DNA of 64,000 nt, from contig NW_002476405.1 of the NCBI RefSeq assembly GCF_000189635.1, forward strand, positions 310,001 through 374,000, given 5' to 3'. A program made the translations under genes and the position numbers. The DNA is from Tetrahymena thermophila SB210. Taxonomy: Eukaryota > Ciliophora > Oligohymenophorea > Hymenostomatida > Tetrahymenidae. This document shows positions 1 through 14,200 of this stretch, piece by piece; the stretch's first letter is position 1, and every line of letters begins with the position of its first letter. The notes beneath the pieces were generated by a model. The model made no database searches. It had not been told where the DNA came from and worked only from the letters and a program-made list of their open reading frames with translations.

Positions 1-2458
1 AAAAAATTTATTATAGTTATGTACAGCTATGGAAAAATGCTTAAATGTGATTAATTTGTCACTCGATCTTGGGTAAAAATCATTATTTGATTAACTTTAA
101 CAATTAAATGGTTGAATAAAAATTATAAAACATATTTATTTTTATGATTTTTTATATCATTTATTCAAAGAGTTTTTTTAGTTATATTATTATTTAAATT
201 TTTTTAATTCATTATCTATTTTTTATTTGTTCTTCTTTTTAGCTTAAATTTATTTACAGACTTAAAAAAATAGGTTCATAGGGAGTAAAATCTTTAAGTT
301 ATTCTTTGGAAAAACTGATAAATCTTTAAACTTTAAAACTTAATATTAGGTAAAAATGTCTGACTTAATCTTATATATTTTACATAATATTTAGTAAAAT
401 TAGAAAAAATATCAAAGATTTATTTCCTATTTAACTTCTATTACCTTTTAGTAATGTTAAAATAGTAAAACTTCCCTATAGTTAATTTTTTTATTAAATC
501 TTCAAATTAGAGTTTTTAAACATTTCTTCATCTAATTTTCATATTTGCTTATTCATTAATTATTTAATTATTAAAGCTATAATTAAGTTGAATCAGAAGG
601 AATATCCTATTTAGGCTCTGTTTTATAAACCTTTAAAAATCTTTAAAATTTAATGCTGAAACTCACGTAAAAATTATTTATCTTCTCTTAATATTAATTT
701 AGATTTACCTAATTCATTAAATAATTATCTTCTTTAGCCAATTAAAAAAAAAATTCAATTTTTAAATAAACTCATAGAATAATTAAATATTTTTGGTATT
801 CTTATTGATTTTAAATATTCTTATGCACAACTTTAACAAACATTCTTCTTTTTTTATAATAATGACATAAATTATTATGTTAAAAGAAATAACGAAATCG
901 GCGATAAAGGGCTTTCTGATTTAAGTTCTTCTTTATCAAAATGCACAAATTTATTATCTTTGGAACTTTATCTTGAGTAAATATTCTTTATTTACATATA
1001 TGATTATTTTGAAATTTATTAAGGAAGAAAATTTTATTTTCTAATTGCTTATTAGAATTTATTCTATAATCTTTATAATTAGTTTTTCAATTCCCCTTAA
1101 GTTTTTTATTTAATTTTTGCCTGTATTAATTATTTCAAAATTTTAAAAGCTTAAATTTAGAACTATCTGATGAAGGAGTATCAGATTTAGGTTTGTGTTT
1201 AGCGAAATGTATAAATCTTTAAGTTTTAGTTCTCAGCCTTAAGTAAAAATAAAAATTATATATTTTCTTTTAGTTATTTTAGTTAATTACAAATTTATTT
1301 TAATTTTATTTAGCTATTTAATTTATTAATCTTATAATTTAAATTAAAATTCTTTAAATTTTTATTTTTTCAATTTTCCATTTTCTTTTTCAAAAATTTT
1401 TAATTTATAAAAAAATATTTAAAGTTAATGCTCTATTCGTGCAAAGGCTTGTTCTGTTTTAGCTTCTGGTTTTGCATAGTGTACAAAACTACAAAACTTG
1501 GAACTTTTTCTAGGGTAAATTATGAATAAATTAACTATTAATAATATCAACATTAAGATTATTAAAAAACTCTAGTTACATCATTTAATACAATTTAATG
1601 CTAAAATCTTTAATTTAAGTTTCAATTTAATATGTTTTTTAAATATCTATCCAATTATTAAAATTAAATAATATTTTTTTGATTTTAAAAGAAGAGCTAT
1701 CTGTTATTAAGATGTATCATATTTAACTTCTTCTTTAGCTAGATGTCATAAACTCTCAAAATTAACACTCAAGCTTTAGTAAAAATAATTTATTTTATTT
1801 TAATTATTTTTCTTACTTTTTTTCATTTATTTATTGTTATTTAGTTTAAGATTGAAAATAGTTTTAAATTTATTTTTAATGTTTATAGAGGCAATGCGCT
1901 TAGAGATTAGGATTCATTAAGCATAGGCTCTTGTTTGGCGAACCTTATCAATCTTAAATTCTTGAAACTTATTCTTTTGTATTTATTATTGTCTTTATTT
2001 TCATAAAAAACTTTTTTATTTCATATTATCTAAAAATTTAATTTTAAAAATGAAAATAGTGACAACAAAATTGGAAATTAAGGTGCATTAGGTTTATGTT
2101 TTGCTTTATCATAAACCTCTAACGTTTACACTTTGGAAATTAGTCTTTCGTAAAAACAGTTTTTTTTAATTAAATAAATTCAATTTATAATTTTTCAAGA
2201 ATTCAAGTTAATTAAACTATTTATTAATTAGTTTTGTTTCTAATTATAATTTCTTTTTTTCTTTCTTAAATTAAAAATAATATAATAATTTATTCTTTTT
2301 TTATTTATATTTCTTGCTATATTTAAGACATTTTTGCAATTTTATCTTTGTATTAAAAGTTTTAATTAGGATTTCACTTAAAAATCTAAATTTAAAAATT
2401 AAATTCTTAAATTAAAGAGATTAGCTTCTGCTGTCATCACCTTAAATCCTTGACTTGA
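1..2458 (+). CDS. Multi-exon leucine-rich-repeat protein, 3' part
   Basis: The 5' end lies outside the window. About ten short exons are visible, each encoding one ribonuclease-inhibitor-like LRR of roughly 29 residues, for example around 1-70, 259-352, 590-660, 885-976, 1150-1242, 1408-1513, 1680-1772, 1888-1972 and 2052-2149. Their readings follow the pattern N-x-I-G-D-x-G-x-x-x-L-x-x-x-L-x-x-C-x-x-L-x-x-L-x-L-x-L, with TAA/TAG as Gln. The 885 exon reads NEIGDKGLSDLSSSLSKCTN. Each exon ends with two bases of a split codon before GTAA and the next resumes after AG, so introns are phase 2. The last short exon ends in TGA at 2456-2458 after CCHHLKSLT. LRRs bind proteins; the partner is unknown. 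The upstream part could carry another domain, which cannot be seen here. Confidence 0.72.
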
Positions 2459-3210
2459 TTAAGCTCGCAACCTTTCTTTTCTTATTTATTCATAACTACT
2501 GTTAAATAAATCTGATTTGAAAGCTAAATAATATTTATTCTATATCTTTTTAATTTGCTGCAATTATTTATTTGTTTTTTCTTAATAAATATAAAAAAAA
2601 ACGGTTTTATTTACTTTTATATAATATTCAATATATTCTTAATTATATACCATAAATTTAAATTTTTGATTATAAATTTAGATTTATCCATAAAAAAACA
2701 AAGCAAATCTTTCTTTAATTAAATTATTTATATTACTAAATGTTAATAAAATCATCGCTAATAAATGGCGGTAACTATTTTTTAAAATTGTAAAGTGTTA
2801 TACTTAAAATATTATATTAAACTTAAAATGACTTTGTGCGTAATGAAAAGGAGTATTAAATTTTGTTAAAATACTAAATTAACTATTTAAAGAAATAAGC
2901 TAAATAATTTATTTTTATACAAAAAAAATTGCCTATTTATTTTAAAGCTAATGAATTTATCAAGTATTGAACTTAATAAGTTTAACTGCAAAATTTAAAA
3001 ACTAAATATTAAATATTTTTATTTATTGAATACGAAACTAATTAATTATTTAAATTAATTTTATTATTGATTGATTAATATTTTTTAAAATAGAAAGAAA
3101 ATGCCAACAAATAGGAATAAAATGAGATACATTCATTGTTAACTTAAAAAATAAGGTAATATTTTATTATTATTATTTTAAATTAATAACATTTTATGCA
3201 TTAAAATATC

Positions 3211-3399
3211 TTATGATAAATATTTCAAAATATCATAGACATTAAAGAAATAGTAAGTACAAAAGCAAATTATAAGAATGTTGAGCTCAGGCAATTTATA
3301 ACTACTTAAAGATTGTTTTAAATTGCTGCGTTTGTAGAACTGCATTTTGGTAAACAATTTTTGATCTATTGGGCAGAATATACTTGAAAGTTTGAACAT
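3211..3399 (-). other. Small open frame of uncertain coding status
   Basis: A 62-codon ATG frame without TAA/TAG codons, in a patch less A/T-rich than its surroundings. Read with code 6 it continues past the first TAA. It has scattered Cys, aromatic and Leu residues and a hydrophobic stretch near residues 42-52, but no recognisable domain. It may be a chance frame or a decayed gene fragment. I lean towards non-coding. Confidence 0.15.
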
Positions 3400-3635
3400 T
3401 CTTAAGCGCAGGTTTTCACTCTTTATGCTTCATTTAGACAATCTTAATTATCCTATTTGCATGTTTCTTATAAATCTGATTATTTTCTATCCAAACAATT
3501 AAGAAGATTAACTTAATCCTAGTTTTGAGCTTAGACTGCACAAAAAGCAATAAGAGCAAGGAAAGTAAATGTGATGAATTTCATTTTTTGTTTATATTTG
3601 TTTTTATCTTGGTTTTTATAAATATTTTGTTATAT

Positions 3636-3641
3636 TTCTAT

Positions 3642-3676
<35 letters not shown>

Positions 3677-3680
3677 TTAT
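3636..3680. repeat. TTTA microsatellite
   Basis: About ten consecutive TTTA/TATT units. They create the artificial Phe-Ile-Tyr-Leu repeat of an open frame on the plus strand. No gene is implied. Confidence 0.85.
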
Positions 3681-4580
3681 ACTTTTAATTATCATTTAAT
3701 CCTTTCCTTTATAAAGTAGGTATTTCATAAGTATATACAATATAAGAAAAAAACTATAGATATATGATTAATATAGGTTCATTAATTAAAAATAGTTATT
3801 ATTATTATTAAATATATAAACTAGAACTAATGATTGACTAAAATAGAAAAATAGTTTGCTCTTAATTCATATGATTATTACTATTACTAAATTTATTATC
3901 AAAAATAATATATTAATGTTTAGCTAACCTATTTTTACATCTTTTTTATAATTCATTTTTATAAAAAAGATAGTTTTGAAGCATATATTTATTTTAATTT
4001 TATCACTTTTTGATTGAATTATTAAAAATTTTTAAAGATAAAGTCAAATATCAATTTATTATAATCAGTAAATTATAAATTTAACCTTTCTGTTTATAGA
4101 ATAATGCCTCATATAATCCTATTTAATTATTGTTTCATACATACATCTTTTCAAAAAAATGACTTTTTCTAAGCAATAGAAAACTAATTTATTATATAAG
4201 TTCAAAAATATTTGGAAATTAAAATATACTTATAATCATATTGAAATAAAAATGTAATCTTTATTAAATATATCAATAACGTTAGTCAGTCTATTTATAT
4301 CTTTACAGACAATATTTACTGACTAATATTATTTGAGTTTTTTAAATAAATTAAAAAAATCAAAGCGCTATTAATTTCTGATAATTACTATTTAAAATTT
4401 TTTAGCTCTCATACTTCTAGATTAATAATATCAAAAATATAATTTTATATTTTTATTCATAAAATCTGAAATAGATATATTTTTAGTAATATTTTGATTA
4501 AAATATTTCATATTTTTTTAAAAATTTAATATTGCTAATATATATAATATTATTATCCCAAGTCCTATTTGTATTGTAGG

Positions 4581-4600
4581 GTAGAACCCTAGGGTTCTAC
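4581..4600. repeat. Perfect 20-bp palindrome
   Basis: GTAGAACCCTAGGGTTCTAC equals its own reverse complement. With one mismatch the symmetry extends to 4578-4603. It is 50% G+C inside a region close to 80-85% A/T, so it stands out sharply. It has no loop, so a dimeric protein site is as likely as a cruciform. The function is unknown. Confidence 0.9.
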
Positions 4601-5214
4601 TCTATATATATAACATAAGATTTTAATACTATAATTAAAACTAAAATGAACAAATATTTTTAAAATAAATATAAACAACCAACTATCATAAAGTATATTT
4701 ATATTTTTTTGTATGTTATTTTATTATGTGATAATATTTGACTGCAGTAATATTAATTTACTGCTTAAAATTATTTACAAATTTTATATTTTTTTATTTT
4801 TAATTAAATTTTGAAATAAGATGCAATATAAAAATGTTAAATTTTAAAAATATATATCATTCTATTTCTATATTAATTTGAATGCAATTTAGATCAGTTG
4901 TTAACTAAAGGAGTAGATTGTAATTAAGGAGATTATTAAAGTGTTTCTTATTAAGATAAGATATTATTTAACCTCAAAGTTTTTAAATCAGAATATTCTA
5001 ATTTTTAAAAATTAAAGTTAAAATTATTTTTATTAAACTAATTTACATTGAAGAGTTTTGAAATTGTTAGTTTTAACTAGATTAAAATCTAATTCAATTT
5101 CTTTATCTATTATGAAGGAATTTTTTTCAGATTCTTAGTTATCTAAGTTATTTAAATTCGGCTCTATAAACTAGCTTTTAAAGTTTGTTTATTTATTTAA
5201 TACATTTTGATATT

Positions 5215-8200
5215 TCATGTCTATTTTAATTTTTAAGATTTTTTATTTAAAATGCACATTTAATTAATTAATAAAATTTTACTTAGTTAGGTTTCCAAAA
5301 CTTTTATAAAAAACTATTTTCTTTATTCAATATTCATGTCTAAGTATCTTTAAAATGCTCTTTTAATTTTAGCTTTTATTTCTGGATTAAGCTTCTTAGT
5401 ATTATTCTCAGTTTATGTGAAACGTTTGAGCAAATGAATTTTTACTGAAAGTTTTACTATCAAATTTTTAATAACTTACTTAAATAACAAATAATAATTA
5501 TAGATAATTTCTTTTAAAACCGAAATTATAAAAATAGAGTTAATTAGTAAAATAATTCCAAATGAGGGATAATAAAAATATGGGAAAGGATTTTGATAGA
5601 TAAATATTCCAAGTAAAACTGTAATAGAACAGACTATAGTTGAATTTATATCAATTTAGTTTATTTCTTCTTCCTTATAAGGCTTGACCATGATAGTCAA
5701 AATTCCATAAAGTGTAATGCTAAGAAAAACTAAAATCCCTTTTATAATAATCATTTAAGAATAAAAATTAAGTGATAGGATTATTGTTATTTTTTCTACC
5801 ATCTTTACAAACTCCCAATAAAAAGCTTAGTTTTTGTATTCAATATAAAGAAACCCATATTTCAGTTTAATTTTTGTACTTTCAAGCTGATCTTAATTTT
5901 TTTTCAATAAAACAAACAAAGTTATAGGCAAGATAAACAACCAAATAATCAATAAAGGTAGAACAATAGCTAATATGTACTTAATATGCTAACTTGTATA
6001 ACACTCAAAAGAAACATTTGATAAAATGTAGCTTTTGTCTCCAATATTTCTGCAAGATAGTAATGCTATTATCTAAGCAACTATATCAGGTTAAGTGTAA
6101 ATTATTAAAAACATTGAAGCAGTAGAAATACTTTAAATTGGAAAAGCTTCCTTTTTTTTATTTATCCAGTAATGATAAACCAAAAGCCCTAAAAAAAATA
6201 TTATCAGATATAAAATAGGAATAATCTAAGAAAAAATCATTCTGAAAAATATTATTGGTATTTCTGTCTCTATCTTAACAAGTAAGCAATCTAATGAACT
6301 CATAGTTTATTTTATTGGATTCCCAACAGACTGAGGAAGCTCAAAAATACCTAAAAATTTAAATGTTTTAAATTAATAAATTTTTAACTTTGTAAATATA
6401 TGAATAAACTATGCTTAATTTAAATAATTTTGGATATAATTAAATCAAATCGCACTTTTAATTATCTATTTTTCGCAAGTATAATTATTTAAAAACGAAT
6501 AAATTTTATTTAATATTATGAATTTAATTTAGAAATAATTAAAACCTGATGGAATAGTAAGATTGAATGTAGCAATCGAACCTACAATTTAGAAGTAATT
6601 TGTAAACATTTTTATGCAAATACTTTATTTCATCGAGTCAGCTTATTTTTATTCAAAGTTAGCATTTTTATTTTTTTAAGAAATAGTAATCTATCTTTAA
6701 AACTATTGTGTAACATTTTTTTAAATTTAACTTGCATTGAGAGATTTGTTTATTTGGTTATCTGTTATTTAACTAATTCCTCTATTCCTAATATTCATAA
6801 CTGTTCTTTTAATTGCAAGTTAAGCAGCTTCAATTTTCAAAGAAGAAATGTTTCCTCTAATTGCAATCAGCATAGAGCATAACGTCCAAAATGTCAAAGC
6901 AACAATAATCCATGAATTATATTACATTTTACTGCATAATGCACATGAATATTTAGCTGTTTTAGAGTATTTTTCTCCCCAAAACTGACCCTCAATCTTC
7001 AATAAAATTAAAAATTTTTGGTTTAATCGAATTGAGTTTATGAATTCAAAATAAAATTAAATTATTTACATCACATTCTTCACAAAGTGCACCAATATGT
7101 CCTTCATAGCAAATATTATTTCCGAAGCTACCTCCAACGCAGTTTGATTCCTAATTTTCACAAGAAAGTATTATTGCTACATCACCAGATCTTCTCCAAT
7201 AACCATAATTTGTAACTATCTAATCGCCACCAAGACACTCAGCACCCTTTGGACATTCTTAACACTATTAAACATTAAATGAGTATTATCCCTTTTTGCA
7301 TATATCACATTAAATTAATAAATTATATTGAGTCTTTTATTCTCCTGAAATGCAATCCCTAAAATAAACGTTTACATCGAATGTGTAATTTTATTCGTAT
7401 AAATTTGTCTGTTTATTTAAAGTATAAATTTGGTCAGAATAAAACTATAGAATCACTGAAGAATTAGGTGTTCCTACAACAGTCAGTTATGAGAAAGAAA
7501 ATGATTAGGATGTTTAATTGAAACTGACTTACTCATCTCCACTTAGTTAATAACTTTGGATATTCTGAGTATGAGGATTTACTTTAACTTAAATTTTGTA
7601 AGATTAAATTTCTTCATAAGTAATAGGAATAATACATTCATTTTATTCATTTGTTAATTAAAACTAGATATCTTTTAATGAACCACCACTTCTAAATTCC
7701 ATAATTTCTATAGATTAATTCTACTTACCTTTGTTTAGTGTTAGAAATTATTCTAAATTCACCAAATTTAATTTGCTTGCATAAGAGATTAAGTTGCTAC
7801 CATATATATATCCAACGTTTCCTTCAAATTAATTTTTTGTTAATTATGCAGAAATATTTTATTAATAAATTGCTCCAGCTATTTATGCAAAATTAGAAAC
7901 AAAAATTGATTCAGAAATTAAAGCCGAACTATTTGGAGGATTAAGATTTTCAGAATAAATAAAAATAGCTCCACCTTTTCCATTTATTGAAGTATTATTC
8001 TAAAAGATTGATTTATCAATATTCAGTTGAAAAGCCTATATTATGATGAAATGAATTAAAACAATTTTAATGTAAACTAAAAAATAACATTTGTGTATTA
8101 TGACTGAATGTACATAGCACCTCCATCATACTAAGACTAACATTTATAAAATATACTATTTGAAATGGAGTTTTTTCCTTGAAGTCCATTAATAAAAAAA

Positions 8201-11200
8201 AATCCACCAAATTGATTCTTTTTATAAAAAAAAATATCTAAACAATTTAAATTATTGAGTAAAGTTAATGTATTAATAAATAACATAATTAAAGACATTG
8301 CATTAAAAAATATAATTTAAATTTTGCTTACCCTTGTTTAGTTAAAGATAGAATTATCAATATTAAGGTTGCCATTTTGCAGTTAAATAACTCCGTTACA
8401 ACTTTAGCAGTTTAATTCATAAAAAATGCAATTATTTTAAATATAGATTTAACTATTTTATAGCATTATTAAAGATGTTGAATCTTTAGAAGGTTAAGTT
8501 TCTTTCAATTCACTTAAAATTCTATTACTTGATTGTTAATTAATATTTAAAAATTTTGCACTATCTAACAAAATCGATCCTCCTTAAATATTTATGAAAT
8601 TTTTAACATAGCTACAATCCGAAATTGAGGAATTAAATATTTAAACAGTTGAGTTTTATGATTGAATAAGAAGAGGTATATTTGAATCAAGGTTTTTTAC
8701 AGATAAATCAGAGATAGTACAATTCTTTAATTAAACTTATGAATTCGTTAATTTTATTAATGTTGATTACTATTTATTTTAGTAACCTTAATAAAAAATA
8801 TATGGTAAAGAATCTGACTAAAATGGTTAATTATTTTTTTGAATTATATTGAAAAATTATATTTCTGAAGATTAAAGAGAAATAAAATAATTATCTGAAA
8901 CACCTTATATGTTGTAAATCAATCCACCATCAAATGTTATTTAATAAATAGCATAAACTGAACTTTACTAATATTATCTTTATAAATTTTTATAAATTAA
9001 AATAATTAAATAAATAAAGCATAACCTAAATATCTTACAATTGATAATTTTGCATATTAAAAATTGCTTAAAAAAATAAAATTTAAGATAAAATTTCAAT
9101 TTAAAAGTATTAAAAAAATGTAGAAACATTCTGTATTTAATTTTAAAAAGTATTCATTTTAATGTGAAAATTGCCATTTGTTTCATCTTTTATTAATTAA
9201 TTAATTTATTTAATAAAATAATAATAATCTTAATTAAATTTTATATTTTGAGAAACTAGTATTAACATCGTTTTTTTGGGTATTGTTTTAAATAAAATTT
9301 TTGATTTTAGATTATTTTTAATATTGTTTAATTAAATGATAATAATAATAATAATAATATAATAAGATACTGTAATTGTATAGCTGATGATAAAAGAGGT
9401 AATGTGAATAGATTACTGAAACTACAGTTCAAACAACTGAAATTTAATTTCTGTCCACTTGTATCTATAAAAATGGCACTTGCATCTACAGAAGCATATC
9501 CTTCAGTAAAATAGACGTTGTTAAATTAAAGATTTAATATCTCTGCAGATGATACTAAGTAAAGAAAACCTCCTTTTGAAGCTGTTGCTTTACTGAAATT
9601 GCAGTTTGTAATTGATATATTTTCTGCTTTTGCATATACCATGCAGCCAATTGAATTATATAAAGTTAATGATTAATTATTTATAAAGGTAGAATTGCTA
9701 AAATTGATTTAGTCCATAGATAATTAGCTTGTTTCTATATAAGCGAAGCCATATTAAGAATTGCTGTACGAATCTAAAAAATAAGATTTTTTAATTAAGA
9801 CAGATCCTTAATAATTGACTATCCATAATGCTATAGATGAATAAGTTTATGTGTATTAAATACTCTAAAGAAGTATATTTTAAAAATTGCAATTATTTAT
9901 CTATATTTCTATATTATAAGTTGTGGATATTTGGATTGGAATGGATTAAGTATTTTTTCCTTATTGATATAAAATCAAATCAGTGAAATTACTATCAAAA
10001 ATTTGTAGTGTAGCTTATAAAACAGAATTATTTTCTAATGATATTAAATTAATGTCTTATACTCTCATTGAATATAATTTATTTTAAGTAATAATTGTTT
10101 AGTAAATTTCACTTAATGAAAAGCAACCACTTGTTGCAATGTTTAAAACTTAATCAAAGTATTTTTTATCACTTAAGCATGAGAATAAACTAATATTAAC
10201 TGTATTGGCAATTTAAATTAAGCCAAATTAAATATTTAAATTGTTTTTCATAGTTATATTTTATGCATTAAGTGTAGCTATCTTGTAGGTTTCAAATAGC
10301 TAAGCTGAATCTAAATCAAATGAGCTATTTTTTATCAAGAAATTACTATCAAAATCTAAATTTTGAAGTATAAGTTAATGAGATGGTGAAGATCTCATTG
10401 AATACAAAGCATCAAAGAATACATAGGTTGTTCTAGCTTAAAATTTATTGTTAGCTATGCTAATATTAGTAAATTAAAAAGTTTAGTTTACTTAGTCAAC
10501 AGTAGCAACTGTAGAAAATATCGATTTCATACAAATAGTGTTATTATTCATTTGCATATTACTGACTGCAAAGAGGCCAGCTTAAAATAGGATAGAAATT
10601 TAATTTTTGTCGTCTTCATCGCTTTTTTAAAAACAAGTATTTTAAGAAATCAGAAGATTATTAACATTAGCTTAGATATTAGATTACTACTACAGAATGC
10701 TAAACTAATTCCCAAGAGTACAGTTAATTAAAGACAAATTATAAATTTAAATCTATTATTTAAAAAAATTTAATGGCATTGAATTATATAAAGTAAATTT
10801 TACATAACTAGAGTTAAAAGCTGCGATTATTGATTAGTGATAACTAAAATCTTCATTTGATAAATTGTACTTTTAGATAATTAGCTAAGTAGAGTCAACT
10901 TAAATAGATTAACAATTAATTTAAGATAAACTAATATTTAGATTCTTAAGTTAGATATTATTAATAATAGCATTTTACCCAATATTCTAAAAAATAATTC
11001 CACATTAATTAATTTACTGATTCAATGTAAAATTAATGATCATATCTTAAATTGTTATTTAATTATAATTATTAAATTTCATAACTCCTTAGTAATTTAA
11101 ACTTGCATAAGTGCCATACTTACTACTTAAAAAAAATAACGAAATAATACTATTAAAATCGAAATTCATTAGATTTGGGTTTAAGTTATACTCATTATCA

Positions 11201-14200
11201 GGATTTATGTAAATATTAACACTCATATCAGAAACACCTGAAACAATTTACTTATAGTATTAAGCCTATAAATAAATAATATAAAGTTAAATTAAAATAA
11301 AACAAAAGTTTATTTTAGATTAAATTTTTAGTTTCTTGAAATTTTCTTTATCCATAAACATCCAATTTTAAAACTCTCTAATTATTACTGTAAAAATTTT
11401 TGAATAGAGGGATTTAATTTTTATTTTTTTATGTTGTTAATTTGAAAGAGTTTTTTTTTAAATTATGAGAGTTTCAAGTATTTTAAAAATAGAAAATTTT
11501 TTAATTTATTAAAAAATAAAACAAAAAGAAGAACCTATAACAAAGATTTTGGAGCTTAAAAGCTTTTAAAAAATTAATAATTAAACAATTTAAATATTTT
11601 TAATACTTTGATCATTGCTGTTAAGAAATTGTCAGATGTTGTATAAGGATTGTCAACAGCTCCTGCACCATAAACTGCATTAACATCAAATTGATTTGTT
11701 GTATTAAAATAATATTACTAGGTACATTATGTGCAAAGAGTAGAGTTTGAGAGACAATCTTGAATGGAGTAGAATAGATTTCTATCTGTGTATTAAATCC
11801 ATAGTGTGTAATCACTTAGCATTTCTATATAAATTAACTTGTCTTAAATTTTTTTTGATTAGAGTTGTAAAAAAAAATCGAATAGTTTTGAATTTTAATT
11901 CAGTTTAAAGATTAAAGCTTCTCCAGAATTAAAATCACCTAAAGCTATTAGCTGAGGTTTTGAAAAGGCTCTTAAAGCTAAAGGTTAGCTAGTTAATTTT
12001 GCTAAATACTAATAATTTCCAGACAAATAATCTAGAGCGTAAACTTTATTATCATCACACGACATTATTATTCTTTTAAATCCATTAATATTGAAAATAT
12101 CACCTATTTAAGAGTTTTTGCAAATACCTAAATTTAAATTCAAACAAAATTTCAAAAACAATAAATTTAAAAATTATATAGAATTTAAATACACATAATA
12201 TAAATTAATTTATAAAGTTTAAATTTACTAAAATTATAAGAAAACTTAAATTCATAATTAGGAGTGCTTAGATCCCAAATGTAAACAGTCCCATTATTAT
12301 CTACTCCAATTAATTCTAAGTTTTGTGGATCATCTAAAGAAGCTATTGCAAAAGCTGTTTGGATTGATGTAACATCACTTTGATTTGAAGTTAAAAAATA
12401 CCTCTCAGTTGTTGATTGGCAATTGATTAACTAAAATAAATAGTTTTCTGTATTAGCTTTATTAGGAAAAGCTAAAGCAACATATATTTTATTTTATATT
12501 GAAAATGGATCTAAATTTTAATTTATACTTGCCCATGTCAAACCAAAAGAATTTGTTATGTCAATGGCCTAATTTATAATTGTAATTTTTGTAAATAGAC
12601 TTTAAATAAAAATAAGTAATTGCTCTTACTGTATTTTATTGGCTAAGAGGATATATTGGGAATGTAAATATAAAGCTATTACTTCCATCTTCACCACTTT
12701 TGATAAAATACCAATCAAATAAGTTTTTTACTGAGTAAAAGCTGCCATATTAATATCTGACGTTACCTGATAATTCAGGTTTTTAATTATTTCCATCATA
12801 TTATCCAAAATAACCATCATCATAAAGTAGAAGGTAATTTTGGTATAAAAATATGTATTTATCTGTATTGATATCATCCTGTCTAATAAATCTTCTACTT
12901 AGCGTGTCGCCACCAAAATCTAATTTTTAAGTTGTTAAAAAACTTTATATGTATATTTAAATGAAATATAAAAATAAAATGTTTTTTTCATTTTATTTAA
13001 AAATTTTTATTTAAAAGATTAAGAAAACTTTTAATATTTAATAATTTATAGTTACTGCAAAATTTAATAATAGTCTATAAAAAACTTAAATTATTATTTA
13101 AAATATAATAAGTATTGTCAAAATTAAAAATTACATAAGTAATAATAAAACTAGTAGGTGGTATAATGAAAGACTGTGATATATGTACCAGAAGATATAA
13201 TTAAAATAGGATTTTCTTATATTTTATACAATTTAAAATAGCAAGTGATTTAAATCCAGTAGTAACTTGAAATACTCATTTAAGAATAATCGTCATTAGC
13301 TGATAAATAGATTGGAAAAACATAGTATTAAGAGTTGATGATAAGAGTATGAGAATAGCTCCCGTTAGAAAATGATAAATCATAAACAATATTTTGAGTA
13401 TTATCTGTTAAATAGTATGAATAAATACCTAAAATTTATAATTTTAAATCTTTAAAATAATTACAATTGTTATTAAATTTTACTCTATTTGAAAAGAGTT
13501 TAATAAACTCCTTTCTTGATATCTATTATTTTTACTGCTGCTACCACTAAATATTTTCCACCCATAAATATTATATCTTAAGTTGGATGTTTTGTAAAGC
13601 ATTTGTTTCCATCTCCTTATTAATCTACTATAGCTATGAAAAGAATAATTATTTTTTATTAATTTAAATTAATAAATTTAGCATACAATCTTGGATATAG
13701 CCATTGTAAGAATAAGTTAGATTTTATAGATCTACACTCCAAGTTATTATTCCTCTATCATTTGTAGTCACTATTATATATTCGCCTGTAGAAAGCTGAT
13801 AAAAGCTTGAATAATACTAATAAAGCTAAGAATTATCAGAGAATGTCTAAAGAATTTATGTATTATCTAAGAGAAGAACTACTTATTGCTGAATAAAGTC
13901 AAATATTTACAAAACATTATAATAGCTAGTTAAAATAACATAATTAGTTCCCTAAATTAACTATAGTGAAGAAATGTTGATAAAGGAAAAGGATTATTGT
14001 GATTTCAAAGTATATGGATCTGCAAATATCAAGTTATTTTAGTTTATTATCACTAACTGTTAAGTTTGATCATTGTAATACATTTCTCCTATCAGAAAGT
14101 CAGCTTATTATTATTAAAATAGACATTTTTAAAATATAAATTCAAATCATAAAAAACACAATGCTTAGTAGAATTATTAAAATTTTTTAGCTTACGAGCT

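Larger units (their letters stand above)
2459..5214. other. A/T-rich intergenic region with a palindrome
   Basis: Mostly low-complexity A/T sequence between two converging genes. It holds a TTTA tandem repeat at about 3640-3680, a GC-richer patch at about 3280-3470 with a small minus-strand open frame, and a 20-bp perfect palindrome at 4581-4600. No convincing gene is seen. Confidence 0.6.

Noticed and set aside
3525-3719. Plus-strand frame rich in Phe/Ile/Tyr/Leu
   Set aside because: Most of it is a translated TTTA microsatellite, and it begins at a non-ATG codon.
4860-5200. Plus-strand open stretch resembling LRR exons
   Set aside because: The glycine and leucine spacing does not match the repeat, and part overlaps the confident end of the minus-strand gene at 5215. 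Long frames are cheap with only one stop codon.
6550-6620. tRNA-like GGTTCGATT on the minus strand
   Set aside because: The stem has a mismatch, no D-arm or anticodon arm is present, and the DNA is part of a coding exon.
11353-11361. ATG pair with a signal-like sequence as the start of a separate gene
   Set aside because: The upstream gene has no stop before this point, and an in-phase intron covers it. I kept one gene but note the alternative.
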